Origin: Saccopteryx bilineata
Lineage: Eukaryota > Chordata > Mammalia > Chiroptera > Emballonuridae
DNA: 64,000 nt
Assembly: GCF_036850765.1 (NCBI RefSeq)
Contig: NC_089495.1
Coordinates: 207,006,347 to 207,070,346, forward strand
Direction: 5' to 3'
This document shows positions 11,261-21,933 of the stretch, piece by piece (within the stretch, counting starts at the first letter, position 1; each line of letters begins with the position of its first letter). Below the pieces are notes generated by a model. The model was not told the origin of the DNA. It did no database searches and saw only the letters and a list, made by a program, of their open reading frames with translations. The translations under genes were made by a program, and so were the position numbers.

Positions 11261-11822
11261 AGAGAGCAAAATTGGGAATACAACAACAGATCCTTGGTAC
11301 AAAAAGGAAGTCTTTGTACTTGACAGACTATACAATTCTATTATGGCTAAAGCAGTGGGTTTAGAAGGGGCCGTATTCCCTAAATCTTCTCCTCAGGTCT
11401 AGCTCCAGATAGGAGGCGGGGATTCCCCGGAGCTAAAGCAGAGGAGGGCAGGGGGCTGTAGCAAGGTGATGATAACCTCTAGCTTACTGCACTGTTATCT
11501 TTTGCCTGACTAAGCAGTGGCTCAGCCCTTGAGCCGGTGCCCAAGGGGGAGGGACAAGTGCCTGAAACTGTGAGGGGAGCCTGCCGCTTCTCCTGCAGCC
11601 AGCTGCAGCCTGGCTGCCTTTTCTTTCTCTACCTCTGCTGCTATACTGGGCTGCACACTGACCATGCCACCTGCCTGCAGGTGGGTGCTGGTGATAGTAC
11701 ACTAGACTCTCTATGTTTTCTATGGGTCTAGCAATCCTTGGTTTGGCCAGTCTGCTCTTAAATTGGCCATTCTAGTAGCAGACAAACAAACCAAATATGC
11801 ACACAAAACAAACAAAACTTCT

Positions 11823-12114
11823 AAACCAAAACCAAAGGGAGAAGGCAGCGTCCTGCGTTCCCCGACTGACTGGGTGGGGAGAAATCAGGTGGCGTCCTGC
11901 CTGCTCCACTACACCCTTTTCTAACCAGAGCTCTGTTTCCAAATATTCAAAGAGGAAGCTTCCTTACCAAACCAAAACCAAAGGGAGAAGGCAGCATCCT
12001 GCATTCCCTGACCAACCGGGTGGGGAGAAATCAGGTGGCGTCCCACCTGCTCTACTACACCCTTTTCTAACCAGAGCTCTGTTTCCAAATATTCAAAGAG
12101 GAAGCTTCCTTACC
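11823..12114. repeat. 146-bp tandem duplication in the ERV-B leader
   Basis: Two adjoining copies start at 11823 and 11969 (both AAACCAAAACCAAAGGGAG) and end in GAAGCTTCCTTACC. They differ at only a few bases. They lie between the primer-binding site and the gag remnant, the region that normally holds packaging signals. Confidence 0.9.
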
Positions 12115-12241
12115 AAACAGTCTCGAGACTCCAAAGGTTTCAAATCAGCCAAATTCAGTTTCTAAATGGCAACTGCCAGAGGCTGGCCAGCTACCAAAGT
12201 CTGCTGCAGCCCACTCCATGAGGAGGGGTCTTACACGGCCA

Positions 12242-12259
12242 ATCTCGCTGGGGCCTCCA
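12242..12259 (-). other. ERV-B primer-binding site, tRNA-Thr type
   Basis: Two bases inside the 5' LTR edge the minus strand reads TGGAGGCCCCAGCGAGAT. This is the complement of the 3' end of mammalian tRNA-Thr(UGU) including CCA, matching all 18 positions as I recall that tRNA. Confidence 0.85.
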
Positions 12260-12261
12260 TC

Positions 12262-12755
12262 TGTTACATCCTAGCGAGATAGACCACAGCAGACACAAAG
12301 TAAATTTTATACGTTTTATTGCAGACCTGCACAGGGACTGCAGGCAACCCATGCAAGGGAGCACTGCAGCCCCCCAAACCTGTGCAGGGATGCAGGTAAC
12401 CCACACAGGGGAACACTGCAGCCCCCCAAACCTGCGCAGGGATTGCAGGCAACCCACGCTTCCGAAGAGACTGGAGCACTGCAGCCACGAGCTTCTAAAA
12501 TGGCTCCTTTTTATAGGGTGGCTATCTAGGATGAGCAAGCATCATACAGAAGCTGATGTGGCTGTTAGTCATTGGCTAGGGAGGTCGTGCGCAGTTACAG
12601 GGGGGGGTATTACTCAGTGGAGAATTTCAAACATAAACTTCTGATAAGGGTCTCTGACTCAATGCAGGATGTTGCTGAACTCTTTGTTCTCAGCGTCACA
12701 GGGACCTTGTACACTCTTGGCAGCCCCAGCATGTCAGTACTCCCTGAATCTAACA
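12262..12755 (-). repeat. ERV-B 5' LTR
   Basis: 494-bp LTR with the same TGTTACA/CTAACA ends as 9053-9548. The two LTRs differ at only a handful of positions and a few small indels, so the insertion is fairly young on this genome's scale. Confidence 0.92.
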
Positions 12756-12759
12756 CTCT

Positions 12760-13200
12760 CAGGAGGGTCTAAGCACAGAGGTGACTGCACCTGGCCCTTG
12801 CCCACAGCTCCAGACTCATCTCTTGCTTTGCAGTTACTCCAGTAGACAGTTCCACCCTCCTAGACTTCACGTTTCCTCCTCGAGTTAAACTCCTCCCTGT
12901 CTCTCTCTCCATCCTTCCTCCATGTTTGATTAGTGGACTCAGCCTCCCTAAGGTGTAGGCTCAGATTTCTTTGTCTCCAGGAAGTCTCCTCTGGGTCCAT
13001 GGTCTGACATGAATTTCCTTGATCCCCAGAGAACATTTCCCAGAGCTCTTACCATTCTATTCTGTCCTATTCTGTTCAGAGCTGTCAGTTATGAGACTGT
13101 GATCTTTCTGACGATGGCACCACCTACTGTGTCACCGCTGCCTTGTATGTCTGGAATAAACCTTTAAAACATTATTCTCAAAAGAATTAGTGATTGGATG
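12760..13200. other. Intergenic spacer of the KRAB-ZNF unit
   Basis: Together with 8753-9048 this is the spacer between units, split by ERV-B. It matches 56520-57225 and the reverse of 34880-35470. It ends in a (GGAT)n run at about 13195-13215, where the orientation of the cluster switches to plus-strand units. No gene seen. Confidence 0.65.
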
Positions 13201-13390
13201 GATGGATGGATGATGTATGTATGAAAGATAACTTCATGGAAAAGACTCAAAGACTTCAGCCAATTGCCACCTTCTGTGGGGGGATGGCTCTCTGTTCACT
13301 GCTTACCTGGAAGGCGCCTAGTATGAGTGATGTGTAGAACATGTTTCTGGGATGGTTCCACTGGATTGCCATAGAAAAGGGACTGTGTAG

Positions 13391-13783
13391 GGCCCTGGCC
13401 GGTTGGCTCAGTGGTAGAGCGTCGGGCCTGGCGTGCAGAAGTCCCAGGTTCCATTCCCGGCCAGGGCACACAGGAGAGGCGCCCATCTGCTTCTCCACCC
13501 CTCCCTCTCTCCTTCCTCTCTGTCTTTCTCTTCCCCTCCCGCAGCGAGGCTCCATTGGAGCAAAGCTGGCCCGGGCGCTGGGGATGGCTCCTTGGCCTCT
13601 GCCCCAGGCGCTAGAGTGGCTCTGGTCGCGGCAGAGCGACGCCCCTTGGTGGGCAGAGCGTCGCCCCCTGGTGGGCGTGCGGGTGGATCCCGGTTGGGCG
13701 CATGCGGAAGTCTGTCTGACTGTCTCTCCCCATTTCCAGCTTCAGAAAAATACCAAAAAAAAAAAAGAAAGAGAAAAAAAAAG
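13391..13783 (+). mobile_element. Bat tRNA-derived SINE, type 1
   Basis: Starts GGCCCTGGCCGGTTGGCTCA and ends in an A-rich tail. The target duplication GAAAAGGGACTGTGTAG is perfect (13374-13390 and 13784-13800). Confidence 0.95.
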
Positions 13784-14267
13784 AAAAGGGACTGTGTAGA
13801 AACAGAACGTAAAGAAATCATTAGTGGAAACAAATGATGTTCAACACAAAGGATTAATAACAGGTGTGGCAGGAGGGCACTAGTTTACCTGAGACAAGGG
13901 GGGACTCCCTGCAGGTATATTGGGGCTTCTCTGACCGACCTTTCTTTCTCCAGCAGAATCAAAGCCAGAAACAGACCCCTGCTCCTCCTGCCTTCCGGTC
14001 TTCTCCGAGGAGCAACTACCCAGCCAGGAGGTGCTTCCCATGTGCACGGACATGTGTGACTTCTGTCCGGGGGATTCGGGCCTGTGGCATCAGGAGCAGA
14101 TGTCTTTTCCTCAGAGTTGCTGGAGTTAAGACAGAGGTTGAAGGCAGAGAAGGTGGCTTGAGACTTTCATTTGTGCAGACGAAGGAGGAAGAAACTTCAG
14201 GCGCATTCTGCAACCCACCCCAAAGACCTTCCAAAGAAGGTCATGCAGTGCTAAAAATAGAGCCCAA

Positions 14268-14663
14268 GGCCCTGGCCGGTTTGCTCAGTGGTAGAGCGTC
14301 AGCCTGGCGTGCAGAAGTCCCGGGTTTGATTCCCGGCCAGGGCACATAGGAGAAGCACCCATCTGCTTCTCCACCCTTCCCCCTCTCCTTCCTCTCTGTC
14401 TCTCTCTTCCCTTCCCGCAGCTGAGGCTCCACTGGAGCAAAGATGGCCCGGGCGCTGGGGATGGCTCCTTGGCCTCTGCCCCAGGCACTAGAGTGGCTCT
14501 GGTCGCAACAGAGCGAAGCCCTGGAGGGGCAGAGCATCGCCCCCTGGTGGGCGTGCCGGGTGGATCCCGGTCGGGCGCATGCGGGAGTCTGTCTGTCTCT
14601 CCCCTTTTCCGGCTTCAGAAAAATACAGAAAAAAAAATAAAAACAAAAATAATAAAAAAAATA
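14268..14663 (+). mobile_element. Bat tRNA-derived SINE, type 1, in P0
   Basis: Type-1 head and body with an A-rich tail. It is flanked by AAAATAGAGCCCA on both sides. Confidence 0.93.
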
Positions 14664-14677
14664 AAAATAGAGCCCAA

Positions 14678-15035
14678 GCCTGACCAGGCGGTGGTGCAGT
14701 GGATACAGCGTCAGACTGGGATGCAGAGGACTCAGGTTCGAGACCCCGAGGTCGCTGGCTTGAGCGCGGGCTCATCTGGTTTGAGCAAAAAGTTCACTAG
14801 CTTGGAACCAAGGTCACTGGCTCCAGCAAGGAGTTACTCTATGTGCTGTAGCTCCACGGTCAAGGCACATATGAGAAAGCAATCAATGAACAACTAAGGT
14901 GTCACAACAAAAAACTAATGATTGATGCTTCTCACCTCTCTCCGTTCCTGTCTGTCTGTCCCTATATATCTCTCTCTCTGACTCTCTCTGTCTCTGTAAA
15001 AAAATAAATAAATAAACTTAAAAAAATAATAATAA
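14678..15035 (+). mobile_element. Bat tRNA-derived SINE, type 2, in P0
   Basis: Starts GCCTGACCAGGCGGTGGTGC and ends in an A-rich tail. It is followed by a third copy of AAAATAGAGCCCA, so it landed in the same target as the previous SINE. Confidence 0.93.
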
Positions 15036-15678
15036 TAAAAAATAAAAATAGAGCCCAGCTCAGCCCAAAGGGTAAGCCCTGTGCAGACAGACAAGGGGAG
15101 AAAGAAATTAGAAACCCTGAGATCTGGAGCTGTGAAGTGTAGTGAGCTCAAACCAGACTGCAGCCTGGAATCAAACGTTATGGCAGACAGGGTGACCCTC
15201 TCGGGGGAGAAGCCCTATGTTGGCAGACAGTGTGGGCGAGGCTTCACACTTCAATCCCACCTCCTCACACACCCTGAAGTGCACTCTTTGATGCAGAATC
15301 CTTTTTTTTTTTTTTTTTTCTGATCAGTGTGCCCAAAGATTGGTGATAAATCAAAAGTCACTATACAGCAGCGGACTCACTCAGGGGAGAAGCCCTTCTT
15401 GTGCTCAAAGTGTGGATGAGAATTTGGTGATAAGTCAATCTTCAGGACACCTCAGAGGACTCACTCTGGGGACAAGGCCTTTGCGTGCCCAGAGTGTGGA
15501 TGAGGGTTTGCTTTTAAGTCAAAACTCAAGAGACACCAGAGGATTAACTCAGGGGAGAAGCCCTACGTGTGCCCCGAGTGTTTTCTAGGATGTAGTCGTA
15601 AGTCACTTCTCAGGAGACACCAGGTGACTCACTCAGGGAAGAAGCCCTTCATGTGCCCAGAGTGTAGACAAGGATTTT

Positions 15679-15882
15679 TTTTTATATAATTTATAATTAA
15701 AAAAATTATTTATTTATTTATTCATTTTAGAGAGGAGAGGGAGAGACAGAGAGAGAGAAGGGGGAGGAGCTGGAAGCATCAACTCCCATATGTGCCTTGA
15801 CCAGGCAAGCCCAGGGTTTCGAACCGGCGACCTCAGCATTTCCAGGTCGATGCTTTATCCACTGCACCACCACAGGTCAGGC
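15679..15882 (-). mobile_element. Bat tRNA-derived SINE, type 3, in P0
   Basis: Antisense copy of the short (about 200 bp) family with head GCCTGACCTGTGGTGGTGCA. The target duplication TAGACAAGGATTTT is seen on both sides, inside a zinc-finger codon series. Confidence 0.93.
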
Positions 15883-16406
15883 CTAGACAAGGATTTTGTG
15901 TTAACTCACACCTCAGGAGACACCAGATGTCTCACTAAGGAGACAAGCCCTACATGTGCCCAGAGTGTGGACGAGGATTTTGTTATAAATCAACCCTCAG
16001 GACACACCAGAGGTCTCACTCAGGGGACAAGTCCTTCATGTGCCCAGAGTGTGTACGAGGATGTAGTGTTAATTCAAAACTCAAGAGGCATGAGTGGACT
16101 CACTCGAGGGAGAAGCTCTTCATGTGCCCGGAGTGTGGATGAGGATTTGGTGATAAATCAACCCTCAGGACACACCTGAGGCCTCACTCGGGGTAGAACC
16201 CTTTTTTGTGTGGTGAGTGTGGATGAGGCTTTAGCTGGAAAGCAGAACTCCTTAATCAGCAGTGGACATATCAGAGGCCAAGTGTGATATTTGCAGGGAA
16301 TGTGGGTGAAGCTTTAGCTACACATCAGATATCATCGGAAACCTGAGGACACAAGGATGGGAAAAGGTTTGCGTATGCAGGGACGTCGGTCAAAACCTTA
16401 GCAATC

Positions 16407-16728
16407 GCCTGACCACGTGGTGGCGCAGTGGATACAGCGTCGGACTGGGACACCGAGGACCCACGTTTGAAATCTTGAGGACACCAGCTTGAGCAAAGGC
16501 TCATCTGGTGTGCGCAAGGCTCACCAGCTAAGTACAAGGTTGCTGGCTCAAGCAAGGGGTTACTTGGTCTGCTGTAGCCCCCCGCTCAAAGCACATATAA
16601 AAAAGCTATCCATGAACAACTAAGGTGCCACAATGAAGAATTGGTGCCTCTCATCTCTCTCCCTTCCTATGTATCTGTCCTTACAGTCCTCTCTCTGGCT
16701 CTGGCTCTGTCACCAAAAAAAAAAAAAA
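16407..16728 (+). mobile_element. Bat tRNA-derived SINE, type 2
   Basis: Starts GCCTGACCACGTGGTGGCGC and ends in a run of A, in the decayed 3' part of P0. Confidence 0.92.
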
Positions 16729-16772
16729 GCAGCATTCAGTGAGACCTCATCTTACACCAGAGAGGCACCAGA

Positions 16773-16773
<1 letters not shown>

Positions 16774-16807
<34 letters not shown>

Positions 16808-16866
16808 TGTGTTTGTGTGTGTCTAGGAGGAGGAGGAGGAGGAGGAGGAGGAGGAGGAGGAGGAGT
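16774..16866. repeat. (TG)n followed by (GGA)n microsatellite
   Basis: About 45 bp of TG repeats and 40 bp of GGA repeats. The same place in P1 (31581-31640) has TG repeats followed by TAG repeats, so the site predates the duplication and has since diverged. Confidence 0.95.
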
Positions 16867-16878
16867 GAACCTGCAGAG

Positions 16879-17462
16879 TGTTGGAATCCATGGGAGTCCG
16901 AAAGACCAGAGTAACAGGCTTTATTGAAAGGAAGAAACGCCTGACCTGTGGTGGCGCAGTGGATAAAGCGTCGACCTGGAAATGCTGAGGTCGCCGGTTC
17001 GAAACCCTGGGCTTACCTGGTCAAGGCACATATGGGAGTTGATGCTTCCAGCTCCTCCCCCCTTCTTTCTCTCTGTCTCTCTCTCTCTCCTCTCTAAAAA
17101 TGAATAAATAAAATATATATAAAAAAAAAAAAAAAAAAAAAGAAAGGAAGAAAGGAGCCCTGCCGGGCACTCCTCCAGGAGAAGTGCACCGGGTTACAGA
17201 CTAGGGGAGAGTTATATAGTGTTTGGGAGAGCCTGAGGGGATACTGAGGCAAAAGTCCTGGTATGTCCGGAATGCTCCTCCTTGGGGGGCTTCGAGCATA
17301 TGGGTGTTGAATCAAAAGTCCTGGTATGTCCAGAGCCCCTCCTTGGGGCAGTTTATCAGCTTTTTGGAATTCCTCTGTCTCAGGGGCGATAGTCCAGTTA
17401 GGGTGAGGTCTGACAGATAAGCGGAACATCAAGAGGACAGTTTGGAATACACATACCTATCA
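16879..17462 (-). mobile_element. LTR-C solo LTR, copy 2
   Basis: Starts TGTTGGAATCC and ends CCTATCA on the plus strand, flanked by the 5-bp duplication CAGAG (16874-16878 and 17463-17467). The minus strand carries CAATAAAGCCTG, a poly(A) signal, giving the orientation. The empty site is present in P1 near 31650. A type-3 SINE is nested inside. Confidence 0.88.
16939..17141 (+). mobile_element. Bat tRNA-derived SINE, type 3, nested in LTR-C
   Basis: Starts GCCTGACCTGTGGTGGCGC. It is flanked by GAAAGGAAGAAA on both sides. Confidence 0.93.
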
Positions 17463-18086
17463 CAGAGATGTGTCGCCTGTCATCAGGCACCAAGGACACA
17501 TTCACCAGAAGATTCACACGCATGCAGAATGCAGCTAGCTTTAGCCGAATGTCAGCCCCCATTGCACAAGGAGGATGCACTTAGAAAGGAAGCGTGTGTG
17601 CAGGGAGTGTGGGTGAGGCATTAGCAATAAGTCAACATTGACCGAACAGCCAGTGGCCAACAAGCAGGCCAATGAAGGCATACTCAGGGCAGGGCCGTGT
17701 GTTGTCAAAAATAGTGTACCAGGATCCTGTGATCAGGCGTTCTTGTTCTCGTGCCCTGGGGAGCTCTTTCAGTGAGGATGTTCCAGAGCTCTGCCCAGAT
17801 CACCTTATCAGGATCCACACCCTGCAGCTGCTAATAACTGCTGCTGATGGGCATGGTGATGAATTCTTCTATAGGACCTTTTCTTACCCACAGAGAATGG
17901 CCTCTTCACACAGGGTGTTTTCTGGGCCATGACTGATAAATATGAAGAGATAAAACCTTACCCCTTGACTCTATTGGGATCATAGGGTAATCCTGGATCT
18001 GGAGATGCCCATGAGATCTTAGTTCTGAACTCACTGCAGGTCAGCTCCTGTCTCTGCCCATTCCAGTACTCATTCACCAATAAACA
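17463..18086 (+). other. Decayed 3' end of P0
   Basis: Matches 31650-32245 of P1. Both contain degenerate finger-like frames and end near CACCAATAAAC, a possible poly(A) signal (about 18076). At 18086 the sequence joins directly to a KRAB-ZNF promoter block, so P0's tail and P1's promoter are fused. Confidence 0.6.
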
Positions 18087-18162
18087 ACTGTAGTCTTTCT
18101 GATTGACACCGTGGGAAAAGACTTCTTTCCAGAATTATTGTCTGTTTTATACTTGTGCAGCA

Positions 18163-19575
18163 TCTTTATTATATGCGGCTTAAGTGTCTGTTTGTCGCCG
18201 ATAGCTTATTGGTTGCTTGCGTAACTGTACTAGCCAATGGGGTGAAGTTGCCATGGCTGAAGGCAAATTGAGCGGGTCAGGGGGAAGGTGAACATTTGTT
18301 TGCATTGGCAATCATCTGTTTTACATAAAAACTACATCTTAACGTAATTTATTTTAAGAATACCTCCTAGAAAATACAGCACTGAAGAGGAGAGAAAAGG
18401 AGCTAAAGCTGCACAAAAACGGCTTTCGCGACAAAAAGAAACCACTGAGCAGAGAAAGACAAGGCTTGCTTCAGTCGCAGAGCAAATGCGTCTTTCTCGG
18501 CAAAATGAGACTGATGAGCATAGAGAAACAAGGCTTGCCTCAGATGCAAGACAAAAAAACCTGTCTCAACAAAATGAGTCCCTTGAACAAAGGCAGGAGA
18601 GAAATGCAAAACAAAACAAACAAACAAAAAAAACCCGACAGAGTAATGCTGACCGAAATGCAAAAAATTCTGATGTAGACAAACTAAATGATAATGTCTT
18701 AAATATCATAGAAGGGAACAACACTACATATTTAAGCATTGATTCCGTTGTAGCTGATAATAAAGCGAGTGCCAACAACTTTCCAACAGAATTTTTAAAT
18801 AGACTGTTGCCTTCTGGCATGCCACCTCACAAATTGAGGTTAAAGATTGGAGCAATTATTATGCTGTTAAGAAATCTTAATACCAGAAGGGGTCTTTGCA
18901 ATGGTACAAGACTAGAGGTTCTCAAATTGAAAAATAATGCCATAATAGCTAAGTCTTTGACTGGCTCTTCTAAAGGTGAAATACATGTCATTCCAAGAAT
19001 TGATTTGGCTCCATCTCAAACAGGGTTGCCGTTTCAATTGAGACATAGACAATTTCCTGTAAAACTTGCCTTTGCTATGACCATCAATAAGTTTCAGGGC
19101 CAAACGCTTAAGTGTGTTGGCTTTTTTTTTTTACCTGAGCCTGCATTTGGACACAGTCAACTTTATGTTGCCTGTTCAAGAGTTTGTGAAAGAATGGATG
19201 TAAAATTAAAAATAATTGATGGTCCTCTGCAAGGCGAGCTTAAAAATGATGGAAAGATCTACACAAGAAATGTTGTGTACAAAGAGATCTTTGACATGTG
19301 AATTAATATTTTATTATTTAAATCACCTTTATTTATTGAGCTAGCCGTGGCTCTTAAGAAATGTACTGCCAGTGGTTTCCTTCATTGCACTCTACTTTAA
19401 GCAATTAAGCAAGTAGAAGGGGGAAACCCCGTGGGGCACTAAGCAAAGGGGCGTCCTCACCGCCTGCCCCAGGTAATTCAGTTTGAATTAGCAGACACCT
19501 TTGCACAAATCATTTTAATTACAATTTATAATATCTAGAACAGCGGTCATTTCATATGACTGCCGGGCTTTCTAG
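18163..19575 (+). mobile_element. Helitron derivative (HeliBat-like)
   Basis: 1,413 bp. It begins TC after an A (18162) and ends CTAG before a T (19576), the Helitron pattern of insertion between A and T without target duplication. A small imperfect hairpin (CGGTCAT...ATGACTG) lies about 10 bp before the 3' end. The host site is contiguous in M2 (near 56218) and P2 (near 35890). It encodes a helicase remnant (separate entry). The Rep nuclease domain is absent. Confidence 0.88.
18360..19301 (+). pseudogene. Helitron helicase fragment with internal deletion
   Basis: The frame is open from about 18360 to the stop at 19301. The first in-frame ATG is at 18486. The codon at 18360, where an older start may have stood, is ATA. 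The N-terminal third is rich in repeated QRKTRLAS/HRETRLAS-like segments, as in Helitron N-termini. The rest carries the C-terminal part of the Pif1-like helicase: LPSGMPPHKL, IIMLLRNLN, RGLCNGTRL, FAMTINKFQGQTL and LYVACSRV. A Q replaces the usual S after NK. The HUH Rep domain and helicase motifs I-IV are missing, so it cannot work as a transposase. Confidence 0.88.
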
Positions 19576-19595
19576 TCTTAAGATAAAAGATTGGT

Positions 19596-19836
19596 AGAGC
19601 TGGCTGGTTTGTTCAGTTGGTTAGAGCATCATGGGATATGCCAAGATTGCAGTTTTGATCCCCAGACAAGGTATGTACAAAAATCATCCAATGAATGCAG
19701 TAATAAGTGGGACATGAAATCTATATTTCTCCTTTCTCTCTTTCTAACCCTCTCTCTGTCTCTGTCTGTCTCTGTCTGTCTTCCTGCCTTCCACTGTCTC
19801 TTTCTCTCTCTGAAATCAATAAAGAAAAAATTTAGA
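19596..19836 (+). mobile_element. VES-like SINE
   Basis: The head 'gagctggctggtttgttcagttggttagagcatc' is a Val/Ile-type tRNA-like A box, and the body and TC-rich end follow. The same ancestral insertion is in M1, P2 and M2. Confidence 0.88.
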
Positions 19837-19899
19837 AAAGTGGTCTGCAATCAGTACAGAAGGCAATTTGCAAAATGTTTTGAATTCGTGGTTTAGAAC

Positions 19900-20110
19900 C
19901 CGTTGTGTTCCAGCCAATGGGAGGCGAAGCCTCCAAGGATTCTGGGAATCGTAGTTTTTGGCAAGATGAGCCGGGAAACCACGTGGACCTCTGTGCTGGT
20001 TCCCTTGAGCGCTGCTGCCTGGACAAACTGCTGAGCTGGAAAGAGGAGAGAGGTGGTGCGTAGTGTTAGGAGCTGTGGTTGGAGCTGCTGGGTTTGACCC
20101 GGGATGAGTG
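19900..20110 (+). promoter_or_regulatory. P1 promoter
   Basis: TTCTGGGAATCGTAGT (19940-19955) is a reversed ZNF143/THAP11-type motif, followed by CCACGTGG at about 19978 and GC-rich sequence. A non-coding first exon is expected downstream, but I cannot place its donor. Confidence 0.6.
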
Positions 20111-20916
20111 AGGCTGGTGTGCAGTAGACGGAACAGGAGGTGCGGGAGGTTTCATTTTTGGAGCCGGACGCGGCATCAGACCTGTATTTTAAGGCGGGGA
20201 AATGAGGTGAGACAGGTTGTCCTGAGTCCCTGAGTTGCAGGTTGCTACCGAGGTCCTTCCTCTTCCCCCTGGAGCAGGTGCGCAGGAACCCTCCTATCAT
20301 TTTTTGGAAAATTAGGCTGATTCTTTCCATACAATTTACATAGGGACGTGGCTGCAGACGTGCATTTCCGAGGTTTATTTGGGCTCTGGGCACACGAGTT
20401 CAGCCAGAGCTAAATAGACAGGCATTCCCTGTGGTGGGTGGGGGTGCAGAGCCGACCATATAGCCCCCCTGGTTTTGGCAAGGGGACATGTCCCTGGGTC
20501 ATGCGTGTGTGAATGGTTGTGGGGACCCCGGACTGAGTGTGAATATAGAGTTCTGGGTTTGGGGCTTGTTTTTGTGGGGCTGACTGTGGCCCAAGGCGGT
20601 GAGTGGGGATGCGGTTGGGGTGGGAGCTCTCAGGAGCTGCAGTGCCTGATTTGTACAGTAAGGAGTGTGGAAACGTCACATTGCTGCTCCACTCGCAGGT
20701 GCTGCTTCGTGGAAACACGGTGGGCTTTCACAAGGAGGTTTGGAGAAGTCACCTGGGGCAGGAGCAGAAATCAGTCTTGTGCTGAAATAACGTCTATGCG
20801 TCCTGGTGGTAGAATTTCAGGGCAAACGCTGGTCTGACCCCGGGGCAGTGACATTGCCTGATCTTTCGGCCTTGGGAGAGCAGGACCAGGAGGAGAACAG
20901 GGAAGACGTGGAGACC

Positions 20917-20950
20917 ATGGAGAATCTGACCCTAAATCATGAAGCTAAAG
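20917..20950 (+). CDS. KRAB-ZNF unit P1, exon 2 coding part
   Basis: ATG at 20917 gives MENLTLNHEAK, then donor GTGAGAG. Phase and sequence match exon 2 of the other units. The open frame continues upstream, so an earlier start in a preceding exon cannot be excluded. Confidence 0.65.
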
Positions 20951-21128
20951 GTGAGAGTTGTTGTGAGTCTGGAGAGGTGAGGAGGAGGAGTAAGGCTCCA
21001 GGCTTAGCTGAGAGCACTGTAGTGACCCCAGCTGAGTAAATGGACTGCTCCCTCTGTCCTGGGCTCCGAGGAGCTGCTCCCCGGGGCATTCTGGGAGGCC
21101 TGCACCCTCAGAGCTTGTTATTCCCTAG

Positions 21129-21187
21129 GTCTGCCTTCCAACTGCACTGACTCGCTCCAAGAAAAGGAGGGAAAGCCCAGAACACTG
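21129..21187 (+). CDS. KRAB-ZNF unit P1, exon 3
   Basis: 59 nt between acceptor TTCCCTAG and donor GTGAGTT. It encodes GLPSNCTDSLQEK and onward and joins in frame to the KRAB exon. Confidence 0.7.
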
Positions 21188-21591
21188 GTGAGTTGGGGTT
21201 ACATTTTTTCATTTTTCATTATGAAATGCTGGCTCATTTTCCAGAGAATAGGCAAACGGAATATTCTCTTTTCTTGGGAAAGGAAAAAGCAGGCAACATT
21301 AGACAGTTCATGCCTGTTTCAGGCACCATACTGATCAATTTATAATAACTCTTGCATTTGTTTTTTTTTATTTTATTTTCCTTGTTATGAAGTCGACCCT
21401 GGTTTTGTAGAGCTCAGGAAAGTGCAAAATATAAGGGATATTTTTGAAAAGCTGAGGTTATTAAAAATTTTATACATATTTAATTTCACTTCACATCACA
21501 CTAGCTAAAGATACTGTCTTTTCCAGCAGACATTTTTTTACTATTGAAAGTTATGAGCTGCTGGAGAAGTAGAGCATAGTGTGGAGAACAG

Positions 21592-21933
21592 TGTAAGGTA
21601 TTTTCCCTGCCAAGGAAAAAAGAAAAACTTAGCCACGAAGTGTGGAATACCAAAGCTTTATTCAGAGCGCATCCCGGATGAGTTTCTCTGGTTTGTGAGA
21701 CGAGGGCCAGAGAAGTCGCACAGATTCTCCCATGCGAAGGGGGGGTAATTTATACAGTCGGTAGGGTGATGGCGAGTTAATATGACATGGCGAAATTTAA
21801 TTGGCCGACAGACGTTATTTTTCAAAGTGCTTCTGGGAAGTTTCTTTTGGCGAGCACAAGTATGGGCTGTTCCAGCCAAAATCCCGGACCTGGTTCTTCA
21901 CGTGACCTTCCCCCATTGCCAACTGATCTCACA
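21592..21933 (-). mobile_element. ERV-A solo LTR
   Basis: 342 bp with ends TGTAAGG and CTCACA on the plus strand. It is flanked by the 5-bp duplication AACAG (21587-21591 and 21934-21938). In unit coordinates the right-hand junction is identical to that of the ERV-A copies at 1339 and 53881, so all three descend from one insertion. Confidence 0.93.

Larger units (their letters stand above)
9053..12755 (-). mobile_element. ERV-B: internally deleted provirus with both LTRs
   Basis: A 3.7-kb provirus on the minus strand. The two LTRs are 494-496 bp and nearly identical. The interior is only about 2.7 kb, so most of gag-pro-pol-env is gone. CTCT flanks both ends (9049-9052 and 12756-12759), and the host sequence is uninterrupted at 56815-56825. 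Contents in transcription order: 5' LTR, primer site, a leader with a 146-bp duplication, a gag remnant (about 11250-11000), a trace of protease, an integrase C-terminal remnant (about 10475-10330), a long non-coding stretch, a polypurine tract and the 3' LTR. All frames are broken. Confidence 0.9.
13954..16370 (+). pseudogene. Zinc-finger exon of unit P0, dead
   Basis: A last exon of the cluster's KRAB-ZNF type begins after the acceptor TCTTTCTCCAG at 13953. Its first residues (ESKPETDPCSSC) are like those of the other copies. It then meets a stop within about 70 codons and is cut by two adjacent SINEs (14268-15035), a T-run at 15302-15319 and a third SINE (15679-15882). Fragments of fingers with CGRGF and THSGEK remain in different frames up to about 16340. 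No KRAB exon lies upstream on this strand in the window, so P0 is an isolated, inactive duplicate. Confidence 0.9.

Noticed and set aside
13391..13470. tRNA-like sequence with A and B boxes
   Set aside because: This is the head of a SINE with a target duplication and a poly(A) tail; the same holds for all other tRNA-like hits.
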